DNA from: Laburnicola sp. R22_1
Taxonomy: Eukaryota > Ascomycota > Dothideomycetes > Pleosporales > Didymosphaeriaceae
Reading direction: 5' to 3'
Length of the DNA: 64,000 nt
Assembly (NCBI GenBank): GCA_014281115.1
Contig: JACONQ010000001.1
Coordinates: 4,402,001-4,466,000, forward strand
The translations under genes were made by a program, and so were the position numbers. The notes below the pieces were generated by a model that saw only the letters and a list, made by a program, of their open reading frames with translations, did not search any database and was not told where the DNA came from. Each line of letters starts with the position of its first letter. The stretch's first letter is position 1. Below are positions 45,110 to 56,393 of this stretch, piece by piece.

Positions 45110-46671
45110 ATGCTGCCCTCGAAGCTGGGTGATTGGCGCGCGTACTGGCTCGGCACGGTCGTGTGCATAGGTGGCTTTCTGTTTGGCTACGACTCGGGGA
45201 TGTGAGTATTGCCCTCTCTTGAGCTCTGAGCTTGCCGTGGCATGGTGTCCATGGTAGGCTTGCGGGTGCGATGATGGGGAGGGGGCGGCCCCCGCCTCGT
45301 GAATTTTGGGTCGTTTTCCCTTTCCCTCACCACCCCAACCCCCACGCCACCGAACCCCTCAACACCATGAGCCGATCCACCTTCCCAGCGTCGGTACGCT
45401 CATCCTCTCGGCCGCATCGCCGGCGCAGCTAACAGCGCCATCAAGGGGGCGTGCTCACCCTACAGTCCTTCGTCTCCTCCTTCCGCTACGACACGACGCA
45501 CAAGACGCGCGTGAACTCGCTCGCCGTCGGGCTGCAGCAGCTCGGAGCCTTCGTCGCCTGCTTCGCGGCATGGCCCGCCACGAACCGCCATGGGCGCCGC
45601 AAGACGCTCATGCTGGCCTCCGCCATGTTCGTCGTCGGCGCTACGATACAGACCATCGACACGCACTCCATGGGCGCTTTCTACGCCGGCAGGATCATCG
45701 CAGGCGTGGGCTTGGGCGCGGCGACGGTCGTGGTGCCCATGTACAGCAGCGAGATGACGCCAAACCATCTGCGCAGACGCATCGGCAGCTTCTTCCAGCT
45801 TGATTTTACCATGTAGGTCGCGCCTTCCTTACCCCCGCCCCCACACCATGCGAGTCGAGCCTTCCTAACCCCCACCCCGCGGCGCACAGCGAGAAGGTGC
45901 AGCTAACATCCCCAACAGCGGCATCTTCGTCTCGTACTGGGTCGACTACGGCGTCCTCAAGGGCGTCTCCGGCCAGACAGCGATGCAATGGCAGATCCCG
46001 ATCGGCCTCGGCATGCTCACCTTGAAGGAATCGACGCGATGGCTTACGCAGAAAGGAAGGCATGACGAGGCTTGGGAGAGCCTGGAGTGGATACGTGCGA
46101 GCGACTCTGCCGCCGTCGTCGATGAGATGGAGGAGATCCGCGCCGGCGTCGAGATCGAAGAGCGCGAGACAGAAGGCTTTCAAGCAAAAGGTAAGCCGGC
46201 ATCAACACCAGCCCTGAGCATGACACGACGCTGACCACCACGACACAGAGCTTCTCGAATGGCCCAACGTCAAGCGCATCGTTACCGCCTTCGCCGTCTT
46301 CAGGCCACCGGCGCCACCGCCTTCGCATACTTCGGACCGCAATACTTCAGGCTGTTGGTCGGAGCGGGCGACAAGAACCTCCTTCTGACGGCGATCTTCG
46401 GAGCCGTCAAAGTGGTGCCATGTGCGACCTTTGTCTTCTTCTTCTCGTTCACCACCCTTACATGATCGAGGACATGGGCTGGGGAACGTTCCTCTTCTGG
46501 GGTCTTGCGGATGCATGCATTGCCCTCGGTACCTTTGCGTTCCTCAAGGAGACAAAATTCCTCTCGCTGGAAGAGATTGCGCATAACAACCACGGCCAGA
46601 CGAAGAATTTCGGAGAAGATGACGCAGAACGAACAGATCGCGTACATGTCAAGCCGGCTGTCTCCAAATGA
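45110..46671 (+). pseudogene. MFS sugar transporter pseudogene
   Basis: Exon 1 (45110-45201) encodes MLPSKLGDWRAYWLGTVVCI, then GGFLFGYDSG. Exons at 45389-45393, 45446-45812, 45919-46190 and 46249 onward continue VGGVLTLQSF, then GRRKTLMLASAMFVVGA (the conserved GRR loop), GRIIAGVGLGAATVVVPMYS (the sugar-porter signature) and KESTRWL. Decay is clear. About ten residues are missing between QIPIGL and GMLTLKE, in helix 6. A frame loss follows TAFAVF near 46300, and the helices between FFFSF and PYMIEDMGWGTFLFWG (near 46450) are deleted. The frame resumes to AVSK-stop at 46669-46671. Intact relatives have about 520 residues and move hexoses across the plasma membrane; this copy cannot. Confidence 0.85.
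45389..45393 (+). other. Possible 5-nt micro-exon of the sugar transporter
   Basis: Exon 1 ends GGG-AT before GTGAGT (45202). The five bases CGTCG lie between an acceptor (CCCAG at 45384-45388) and a donor (GTACGC at 45394). The following acceptor, ATCAAG, ends at 45445. Joining AT+CGTCG+GGGGCGTG gives I-V-G-G-V, completing the FGYDSGIVGGVLT motif conserved in this family. No single-intron solution keeps the frame. Because the gene is decayed, a mutation in a former intron or exon is an alternative. Confidence 0.5.
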
Positions 46672-49600
46672 GATTCCCGTTATCTCGAAGAACTTCGTTC
46701 GATGAAGGTCAGGACATGTTCGTCGGAATATACCCATGTCATCTCCATGTACACAAAAATGCAACGCTGTCGAACATCGGCGCGTTAGCAATGCAATCTG
46801 ATGCGTCGGACCCGCACAATGCACTTACACCGGATTGCGATTCCTGTTGCAACAGCCTTCGCCTGAAACGCTTACGCAGCAATGATATGCTTCGTGTGAC
46901 TAAAGCTGACATGTCGTAGACCCAGCAAATTATGATATCTCGTCATGAACCAAGGCTGCTCTGTTTTAGAGCTCATTCATTGTCCTGATGTTGACGCGTT
47001 CGCCATTGGATGCAAAGCATTTATTTCCGGACCTGAAGGACACTTGCACGGCCAACCTCTTTCTCTTGGATCCGGAATGTGCTGAAATTCTACCCTGGAA
47101 CTGGCTGAAGACCGTTGATGAAAGGCCAAGTATCTCCATCTCTTCTAGTCGCTTCATATCCGTACAAGGTAAGACTTTTCCCTTTCTGCATTCTGCATTT
47201 CTGCTATATCATCAATCTCCTTACAGCATCTTCGAGATGGAGCACTTATCTTTTGTACATCTTCGCTATGCATGCTCGGCTGTGCCAAGCTCAGCATCTC
47301 AGCAGCAGTACCCGCGCAGGGAAGTTTGTCACGTGACTTTCGCCAGACCTAGGTACATCTAGCAGAACCGTTAGATTTGTACTGGTGATGACTGCGAAAC
47401 CGCGTTTTCAGGTTGCCACTGCGGATTTGGCGGCGGGAGATTATATCTCTCGACTCGTTAACTTCTATCCATCATTCAAAATATGCCGCAGTTTACTAAC
47501 CTTCATCTTCAGCTTGTAGATCGCAGTCGGAAGTGATCATTACAAATGCCGCTCCAAACCCCTGTATCGTCAAAGATCGACGTATATGGTGATGCATTCG
47601 CTCAGGATGAAAAGTCTCTGTACGGCATATGCTACTCTCAAGAGCATCTGGGCTAGGTTAGTATCATTGCATCTCGTCAGTTAACGTACCTTCCTTCTTT
47701 GCGTCCCCAGACAAGTGTCCGTCAGTCTGTTCGTCAAACATCCCACTCGACACCACTCGCAACCTCGAAACATCCCAAGTCGAACTCTTCCACCGTCCCC
47801 ATCATCTCTCTCAATCGATCCACGAGGCCCAACCACACATCTTCCAAGTCGCAAGCGACCTCTGGCCAGGCAGACCCACCCCGCAAGCCGAGCAAGTCCG
47901 AACCCCACGCTCAGACCGGTCGCATCTCAGGTTCCGTGCGGGCCGATGATGGCTGTCAGCATGGAGTCGGCACCTGATGTGGCCGGGGTTACATGCCGCT
48001 GCTACCTGAGACGTGCCGTGTACTAGGCAGACCGGTCCATGATGCTCTCCTTTGAGACTGAACTCTCGCGCTTGCTGGTTTCGGTCGCGATGGCTATTGT
48101 TGTGTGCACGCTATGGCGAACGGAAGGGCGTGTGGCTGAGGTATTTTTTGAACAAGTCCCGGTGTGGACTCATGGGTTCCGCAGGATGTGGTGTAGCGCC
48201 TTCATCGTTCAAGCTTTGCTTGGTGTGGGGTGTTTGTCTCGCCTTGCGCGCTGACTCGCCCTGAGGCGTGGGCTGCTGAGCGCGGAATCTGTCAGGCTTT
48301 TGCTTGGTGTTGGGTGTTTGTCTCGCCTCTGCGCGCTGACTCGCCTTGAAAAGATTTCCTTGTGGTTTGGATGAGAGACGCTGTGGGAGCGGGGGGAGAT
48401 GATGGCCTGTAGTGTGATTGGGGTTGTGAGACTGTTGTGTGGGGTTGTGCGACGTGAGAGGGCTGACGCACTGTGTCATGCTTGGAGTGTCCTTTTTGGT
48501 CGTGGTCTCTTCGCTTTGGATGCTGACTTCTTAAAGGTTTAATGACTGCTAGGCGTTTGCTCGACGGTCGGTATACGATGTCGGCAGCCGTTGACACCTG
48601 TCGCGGGCCATCGAAAGGATGGTAGGAGCATCTCGTCGTGGTGGGTGCGCGACGGCTGGCTGCAGATGTCCTTCCGGAGATACGTTGCATCTTCATCTCC
48701 ATTTCCAGATTCGTCTTCGACTGCTGATTGCGTCTTGCTGCCCGCGCGAAGAAGACAGCGAACGGCTTGAAGAGGTTGCGATCGAACACCTAGCCCTCTC
48801 CACGTCGAGATGTGTCTCCCTGATGCCTGCAACGGTCGCCTCCCGTCCTGCTTGCGTCCTTGGGACAGCCGTACGCTGGGATACACGTCCCGGCCGCTTT
48901 ATCGTTCGCAAGTCACCGAGATGCCGGAGCAGACACTGTATCGTCGTTCTTCCGCAAGACTATTCGAGTTTCGACGACGCGCTCGATCGCGATGGAAGCG
49001 GATGGCGACGTGCTGTTCCAAGGGTATGCGAAGTCCCAGCCTGCTTCATGCACAGGTATTTACCTCCCTTGTTGTTTGATTTGTTTATTGTATGCCGCGG
49101 TCGCTCTGTTGGCTTTTGAAATGGCGGCGGATATTGGGTTCGCCATGTCACGGGCTCACGGCGATCAGGAAGAGGTTGGTCGGACGCTGGCAGAATCGTC
49201 CCGTTTTACGCAGGCGGAGAGTTTCTCTGGTTGTTGACATCGGCCTTTACGAGTTAGATGGCGACGTGGTCTAGGATCAGCGACTTACCCTTTGGTCGGG
49301 ATCCGGATCTTGGTTTATGATTGCGCATGCGCACCGTCTTCCGATAGATGGCAAGGATGTCATGAGCGCTCGAAAGCCCATCGACACTTCTGTGCCGTCG
49401 TCATGCCTTGGTGTTTTGCGCCTTTATCTGAAGGCGAGTATTTCTGAGACGAGGCGTTCCTTCCCGTGGATCAATTGCTTTGGAGGACGTAGCGCTTCCT
49501 ATCTGGATCTAACAGTACCATTTTGCCCGGCAGGAAACGCTGGCTACGGGACGACCTCCGAGTAGATCAGGCTGGCTCGTTAGCCAGGAGAAAACATGGA

Positions 49601-51726
49601 GTACAGTACGCCAGTTAGACATTGCGGATTTCTGATGACTTGCCCTGTCCGAGTCAGCGAAGATGTTGGCGCTTGTTTGGAGGAACGCATCTCTTCCCCA
49701 CGGCTTGCCGGCCACACATCCTGGTCGGATGGTGTCGGCTTCAGCTTTGGAATCATGGCCTCGAGCTTTATGGAGCCTTTGCGGTCCTTATAAGCTTTGG
49801 GTGATTTCTCCAATTCGCCCTCGGCAGTCTGTCGGTCGGCCATATAGATGCCGCACTGGCCCGTGGCTCGTGTTCGCGGTTCGCGGGTCGCGGGTTGCTC
49901 GGTCGTGGGTTCGCTCGATGGACAAGGGAATGCTTCGGAGCAGGCCCTGGATGGCTCGTGATCCCCTGCAACATCCTCCTACAATCTCAGGCACGACTCC
50001 TCGCCCCATTATATGAGTGTCCTGTTGTCCATATCCAAGCCATCCGTGTTGCGGTCGTCCTATCCGCCGGTTTCGTGGTCGTGGCTTCGTTCGGTTCTCG
50101 AAGGGGCCGTTTGCGCGAGGAGAGGCATGTTTAGACTTCGAGTCTTGCTGCCCGGATTGGATAATGCAGAGTTAGCGAAGCTTGGAGGTATTCTTTCGGC
50201 ATCTGGTCAAGTAGGATGCATACCATTGTCCAGGCTACTCCCATGGCCACCGAAAGCCACCATGCCACCTCGGTCGTCAACTTTTGGCCACGGCCGTCTT
50301 AGTATTTATCTCATGCAGTATTTCGTCCTCAGCATGGAAATGGCGCAGATGTGACCCTCTGACAAGGTCTCAGCTGTTCAAGAGGCTGTCGTCGCGAAAT
50401 CCTGTCGCCAACTGGCTCCCGTCAGCTTCGGGCTGTTTCTCTGCCTGTCTGCTTGGCCTGGCCGCAGGGCCACAAAGGGTCGAGTCTTCGGAGCCTCGCG
50501 AGTTTATGAGTTGGACGTCAGGCGGTGTGGTAGGCGTATTGTTGGGGAACGTGTTCGGCGTCGTGACCTGCATTCACAATTCGTTGGAGCTCAGGATGCG
50601 GTGTCCGTCATGCGGAGACAAGCCGTGCTCCTCAGCGTACCTTTGACAGATAGCTTCTGATCTGGCCATCGCTGCCGAAGTACCCAGAAGGAGTGCGCCA
50701 GCGCAGGAGGGCACCTCGCACGTTTTCGCCGCATCCGTAATGGCGCGTCGGTCGTGGTCGCCAGCGTCGCGGATGTTTGAGCAAACCCCAACGTTTGCTT
50801 TTTGGCGATGCCCTGTTCCAGCAATCATCTCATTCGAATTGTTGCCTGTCAGATTCTAGGGGCAAGGCACGAAAGGTGTGTGCCGGCCTTGTCGTCGCCT
50901 CAGAGAGATGCCATGTATGGAGCGAGTCAGCGCGTAAACTAGGAAACCCACAGCCCGCGTCAATACGGAGTATCTGCAATGCAGAGGGGTCGTCATAGTC
51001 AGTCTCGACGCGTTACCTGAACAAAGCTAGGGTGTGTTTTGCCCGTCGGCTTCGCGATGGCCAACTCCTGTGTGCTTGCGGCGGTGTCGCGCGTGCGTGA
51101 CGTGGCTATGAACTTCCTGCTGGTGAAGGAATTAGCTATGGGGCCATCTAAACGCTCATAAATAGTGCGGCACCTTACCTTCGATCGAGGAGCCGTTCTG
51201 GGGCGGCCGCACTGTCCGTATGTAGGGGGAGGGTCCAAATCTTGCCGCCGACGAGAGGATAAAACCCCGAAGCCGGTCGATGAGCCAGATCATGCATGGA
51301 GTCTATTCCGTAGCTTCCTGTCAGTGTGGATCATGATGCGGTGTTGGCCTGCCGTGTTGTGGGGTGAGGGGTTGGTGGGGTTGGCGACGGTGCGGCAGGC
51401 TCGAGATGAAGTTACGACTTGGGCCCAAAGATCTGAAGACGCCGCATTCGAGAAAACCAAACCAGAGACCTAGCTTAGAATCCGCACAAGCTGGGGCGGA
51501 AGAAAGCTAGCCGTGCCTCTATGACCAGCATGGACTCGAGGTGCAGCAGGCAGAGTTTGTCACCCCATGGAGCAGGGCCTACTTCTCTCGCCTGGCTACA
51601 GCTATATGGCGCCATTTTGGACATGCAAAGGCTTGTTAGCCGGCGCAATCATTTCATTCACGCCTGTGCAGCAGAGCCTATCCGGTCGCCGCACTAGCCC
51701 GCCAGCCAGGATGGGCTCATCTGGCC
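46672..51726. other. Five-kilobase region with no supported gene
   Basis: The base composition is gene-like, but no reading frame resembles a known family. A 36-codon frame at 47545-47655 (MPLQTPVSSKIDVYGDAFAQ then DEKSLYGICYSQEHLG) and a 124-codon frame at 46988-47362 are the most protein-like. On the minus strand, 50828-50000 can be read in one frame crossed by a few TGA/TAG codons, perhaps a decayed gene. At 48214-48350 a 51-bp segment beginning TTTGCTTGGTGT is repeated at an 85-bp interval. The region could be relic genes or non-coding RNA genes; the sequence alone does not decide. Confidence 0.5.
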
Positions 51727-51906
51727 AGCATGTAAAAGGCCTCAAGAGTCTCGGGTTTCGCAGACTCGAGAAAGGCATAAGTCCAGCTACCCCTGACGGA
51801 AGAGTTGCGCATCTCTAGCATGTAAAAGGCCTCAAGAGTCTCGGGTTTCGCAGACTCGAGAAAGGCATAAGTCCAGCTACCCCTGACGGAAGAGTTGCGC
51901 ATCTCT
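51727..51906 (+). repeat. Perfect 90-bp tandem duplication
   Basis: Two copies, 51727-51816 and 51817-51906, are identical base for base. Each starts AGCATGTAAAAGGCCTCAAG. The next six bases (AGCATG) begin a third copy that diverges at once. It has no coding role that I can see. Exact identity implies a very recent event. Confidence 0.95.
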
Positions 51907-52494
51907 AGCATGCAAGAATGCGAGACGGCAAATAGCACAACCCTTTCACAACAGGGTAACTGGAACTTCAGCTAATAGCTACACGGACCTGTGACGATGG
52001 CCGCTCCCTTGCTGCAAAATGCGGCGCACAGTGATCTCGCTACTGCTAATGGTGCGCAGGATCTGGCTGCTGGCTTGAATCACTTCTGCTGCATATACCC
52101 CTTCATTGGGATGCTATTAGAGATTGCTGTCTGTATACCCCAGACAAGGCCAATATCTGCACCTGCCGTTACGTGCAGCCGGGAGCAATGCGATACATTA
52201 GCACATACAGTTCAAGAAACACATGTGTTCAATGGGTTATATATTCTGGCAAGTCTATGCCATGAAGTCTACCATGTTTGGAGAAGCCGGGACCTTGATA
52301 TGGTCGTTCCTGGACGTCGAAAAGTCTTGGACACACTAGAAGACGTCCACCAATGCTCATCCGATGCTCACCCGTCTCGTTGGCAGTTGCTGGAGCCGCA
52401 GACATGTCCACACGGTTGCCATACTCTTGCGTGCCTCCTCAGCAAGCACTGCCCAGCTTCCAACGTCCCACGGCTTTCAATAATCTCCGGCCTC

Positions 52495-53706
52495 CTATCT
52501 CTTGCACATTTTCTCGAAAGCAGCGTTCATGACGCTGTCGCCTGTGCGCGGGTGATGCTCAATGGTGCCCACTAGGGACACGATGAAATCCTGAGCGGCG
52601 AAGAGACCCCTATTGGGCAATTCAAATACGTAATCATCCCATACACGATCGAGCTCGACACGGAGGGCAGCAAGATCCTGCCTCACGGCTTCGACAATCC
52701 TACCCTTCTTCGCAACAATCGTCTCGTTGGTGGCGTCCCACAGGGCTTGCCGGCCGCCAATTTCCTGGACTTTGCGATAGACAGTGTCGTTGACGGTGCG
52801 GAAAGCTGCTGCGCTTCGGAGGTCGGCCTCGTGGATTGGGTCGGTGTTGTAGGGATGGTCGATCAACTGCTTCACATGCTCCTTGAATCCCTTGAGCTCG
52901 GTGCCGAAAGGCTTTCGCTCGACTATGCCCTTCGCGCAGTTATCCATATAATACTTCATGCGGTACAAGCCTGCCGGTCGACCATGCTGTCCGGCGGTGT
53001 AATCCAGAACTACGCCGTCATCGTCGTCAATTTCGCGCCCGAGTTCACCGAATGCTATCGTCACTCGGAGCATCATGTGCAGGCAGTAGTCCAGGCTGAA
53101 TGTCTTGACCCTATCTTCAGCGTGGAATTTTGTCTGAAGGCAGTAGCGAATTGTCGGCTTGGCCTCAACGTCAATCTCCTCAAGATGCACCGACTGGTCC
53201 TCGGTCAGCCAAGCCCATAGTCCGCTGACGAATTGCACGAAGAAGCCGCAGAGATTGGCGTGATAGACGGCGAGGATGCCCTGGGTACTGATGCTCTTGT
53301 CCCACGGTTCGGTTGCGGGGTGGTAGAAATTGTCGATGACTAGAGTGGTCGCGTTCTTGGACCGGTCGAAGTATTCTTCGGACGCGCGATCGGAATTCAG
53401 GGTGACGGCCACGTCTTAAAAGATCTCTCCGAGTAGGTCAGCAATGTGCCAGAGTTTGTAGTTCTGGGACCTAAGCTGATCGACATGCTCGTCTCGGTGC
53501 GCGAGACAGCAGTAGCTGAAGCCAAGGCCGAAGAAGCACTTGGGGAGGAATGCGAGGTTAAGATCGCTCGGACGCAGGGACGGCGGGGCCTCCGCGACAG
53601 GATACTTGTCGCAGCCAGGAAGCGAGCAGTCTCCTACTTCCATCGGGGGCGCCATCTTGCTGTGGCACGAGTTCGAGGTTGAGAGTGGTGCGGTGGGGTT
53701 CAGCAT
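52495..53706 (-). pseudogene. MYND-like LDLTGxQFG-family gene with in-frame stop
   Basis: One frame of 404 codons runs from ATG 53706 (MLNPTAPLSTSNSCHSKMAP) to the stop at 52495-52497. It is interrupted only by TAA at 53416-53418, between LLGEIF and DVAVTLNSDR. The N-terminus has CSLPGC and, after a spacer, YCCLAHRDEHVDQL, the Cys/His pattern of a partial MYND zinc finger. Further on, DDDDGVVLDYTAGQHG followed by the helix YRMKYYMDNCAKG matches the LDLTGxQFG signature. The last third is helical (AVRQDLAALRVELDRVWDDY). A C-to-T change of a Gln codon would explain the TAA. Stop readthrough or a dead gene are both possible; no splice sites remove the stop. The function is unknown. Confidence 0.65.
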
Positions 53707-54159
53707 CGGGACGCAGGGTCTTATGAACCTGTCGTGGCGGATCTGGCCAATTCTCCTTTCACCAGTCTCCTTACGCGAATACTACGGTGCCCCTCCATGA
53801 GCCCAGACAGTACAAGCGTGGACGAAAGTCCCCAGAGCTGACCATAGGAAGCAAGGTCTCGGCCTCGTCTTCTAATTTTGTGCTGGGCGTATTATATCGA
53901 AGAATGATGCATTCGTAGCTTACTCAAGCTTGATGGAACTAATTTCATTCGCAATGTTCATGAAATAGCTCATGCTCGTACCCTTTGAGTCAGCAATTGC
54001 AGGTCACAGATGCGCACTGAAGACCCTGCTTTCCTATCACTGGGCCCGGCCCGCGTCGTTGGGCGTGTGACAAGAGACAGAATACATTAAGCCCTTTAGC
54101 AGGCGACAAACAATGCCTTGTGTAGCTATGGAAATATAGAGAAAGAGGAAAGGAAAGAA
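53707..54159. other. Intergenic, nothing assigned
   Basis: About 450 bp between two minus-strand genes. It should hold the promoter of the gene at 52495-53706 and the 3' end of the gene at 54160. No clear TATA box or repeat is visible. Confidence 0.5.
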
Positions 54160-55299
54160 CTAGTCCCTTTGGTTCGGAGGCTGCGGAACAAGAGCCACCA
54201 TCGCCTTGTATCCCTCCATCTCATATGCATCCGCCAGTTCCTCTTCCCGAGCTTCCAATTCCTTCACCGTCTTCGATTTCCTAGCTTCAGCGAGGATCTC
54301 ATAACGGAGCTTCTCCAGTCCCTCCTCCAGAAGCCCCTTCAACTCCATCTCGAGCTTTTCCAGCTTTTCAAGCTCCATACCATAAATTCCCTCGTCGCCA
54401 CCTACTTGTTCCAGCTTGGGATACAAGATATTGCATACGACCCGAATCTGGGCTTTGACATAGGGTTCGTGGGGTCTGTCTCGCAAGGGCCAGCCGAAAG
54501 GATGCTCCTCTGCTTCCTTGTTCGTGCTATCAACCTTTTCGCGCATGTACTCGGCGGCCGGTGCAATGGTCTCGTTGAAAAAGCCCATTTGTGCAGCAGA
54601 GGGGTCGAGGATGAATCCGTCGTCGGCAAACAGGCCCCTTTGGGCGAGTTGGGACGCGGGCGTGAGGAAAAGTACGCTGTGGAGGACGTCTTCGATATCG
54701 AATTCGACTCCGTTAGCTAATGCGGCCGTTACTTTGAGCCTCGGCTTGACCATCAAGTGGCGTTGCGTGACGCGGAAACGCGCACCTGTGGAGGCACGTT
54801 AGCTGACGGCCTATCTGGCATAATCTCCAACGTACCCTTGTTCATGTATGCCACTAAGGGTCTGGTAATGTATATGGAATCAACACACTGGCTCAGGTGG
54901 AGTGCACACAGCCGTATATTCTCATCTACGCTCGATTTGCAGAACTCATCCGCGGGCAATCCTGTTGAGAATTTGAAGCGGACCTCGCCGTCCGTCAGGT
55001 GCTCGTCACTCAAGAACGAATATTCGAACATCTTCTCGCGAGTCACAGAGAAGACGAGGTATTGTAGTCTGCTTAGGCGGGCAGCGTCTCGCCGCGTCCG
55101 TCGTTTCTGGCATGTGTCCTTGTGCGCAGCGACGTCCTGCTCTCGGTGCTGCTCGCTGCAGTACGCAATGCCAGGGTGGTCGTCGGTGGTCATGTCAGCT
55201 TTTGGCGCGTTGCTGCAGACCTTGCAGAGCACGTGGAGTGCTGCGAGCTTGGTGCAGCCGGCGAGGGCACAGGAGCTGCGCGCTTCGGTGGTGAGGCAT
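54160..55299 (-). CDS. MYND zinc-finger LDLTGxQFG-family protein, start unresolved
   Basis: Exon 1 ends at 54836. A 50-bp intron (54786-54835; GTACGT, GCTAAC branch, CCACAG) joins it to exon 2 (54785-54160) at a Gly codon, giving NKG-ARFRVTQRHLMVKPRL. The zinc finger reads CALAGC, then CKVCSN, YCSEQHREQDVAAHKDTC, a MYND pattern used for protein-protein contacts. Exon 2 contains FADDGFILDPSAAQMGFFNE and a following helix, a diverged form of the family signature. A Glu/Leu-rich coiled coil follows (KLEKLEMELKGLLEEGLEKL). The only ATG upstream of the finger (55297-55299) is out of frame by one base with CALAGC, so either a one-base indel has broken the gene or translation starts elsewhere. The gene is divergent from the one at 55483. 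Confidence 0.6.
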
Positions 55300-55482
55300 G
55301 CGAGATTGGAGGGGACTTGGCTGGAACTGCTTCGCTCGGGGTGAAAGACCCAGCAACACCAGGCAGCGCGTCTTTTCTTGGTTTAGCGTTATTTTCTCTA
55401 CAAAACAAGGCCCACACTTGGAGACTCTCGAGCCTGACAAGCTCTATTCGTGACTCCGACCGTACTATCAACACCCGCGAAA
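55300..55482. promoter_or_regulatory. Shared bidirectional promoter region
   Basis: Only about 180 bp separate the two divergent family members, so they probably share regulatory DNA. No clear TATA box lies on either strand. The minus-strand finger frame stays open back to a TAA near 55385 without any ATG. Confidence 0.4.
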
Positions 55483-56393
55483 ATGTCTTCGCAACTGGAC
55501 GCTCAAAAAGCCATCATGTCCGTCGTCAGCCTCGTGCTCCGCCTTTGGAACATCGCCATCATGGCCGCGCAACCGTACGACGTTGAAAGCTTCTGCAAAG
55601 TAGCTGCGGCGCAGAAGAAACGTGCGTTCAAGGACCTCTTGCCGACCACACTTGGCCAAGGCTATGAGTTCTGGCGTGGAAAGGATACCGACATTTCCTG
55701 GCTCGAGCAAGGCATCCGCATTGGTCCACCAACTTTTGACACCTACCGCATGATGTTTACTTATGGTCAATGCCCAACGGAACGCGTTCGCAACTGGGGC
55801 GCCGGGTTCACGGTCCCTGACATTGTCCCAGAAGGCCTTCGGCGGGCAGTACTCATGTATAACCATTGTAACACGAGCTGGATCTTGATGAAGCCGCTGC
55901 TTGAGTACCTCCTCCACATTGGTAAGTTCTCTTGATTGTCTGCTACGTCGAAGATGCTAAGGTGTGTTGAACAGTTGACCCCGGCATCACCGTCGACCTG
56001 ATGAACGTTATCCCAGCTCCACGCGTCCAGCTTCAAATTCACGACACAACGCCCGCCAAGTACCACTCGGTTCTCCTCATCACCACCTCATCGGGGGAGG
56101 AGTTCGTCTTGGACCTTACTGGCGAGCAGTATGGGTTTGGGCTGGAGGAGTTGGTGCTGCCAATGGACGCGTATCTTCGGCAGTGCGTGGCGTCATTCGA
56201 TGAGTACAGCGGAGCATCATACACGTGCAACCTTGCCGGCATCGAAGGCTTGTTTGGCAAAGGATTTGGAAACGACTTCTGGCAGGAAGTGACTTCGCGG
56301 CTGTCGACCGCTGTGCGAATGTGGGAGGCCGATCTCGGCGGTATTGAAGTGAGGCACCTGGTCTCAGAGCAGACGAAGCAGTCGGTCATGTAA
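55483..56393 (+). CDS. LDLTGEQYG-family hypothetical protein
   Basis: Exons 55483-55921 and 55975-56393 encode 285 residues. The 53-bp intron (GTAAGT to AACAG) restores frame at a Val codon (HIVDPGITVD). ATG 55483 follows CGCGAAA and is preferred to the in-frame GTG at 55450. Residues 178-200 read SVLLITTSSGEEFVLDLTGE followed by QYG, the most complete form of the signature, and a helix follows (LVLPMDAYLRQCVASF). There is no zinc finger. The N-terminal half (YDVESFCKVAAAQKKRAFKD) is helical. It lacks lesions and has a gene structure like the one at 41867, so these two may represent the intact form of the family. Function unknown. Confidence 0.75.

Noticed and set aside
48619..49119. 166-codon plus-strand frame
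   Set aside because: It is rich in R, C and S with no recognisable domain, and a comparable minus-strand frame overlaps it, so neither can be supported.
51991..52575. 194-codon plus-strand open frame
   Set aside because: It overlaps the 3' end of the minus-strand family gene, resembles no family, and is within what chance allows at this base composition.
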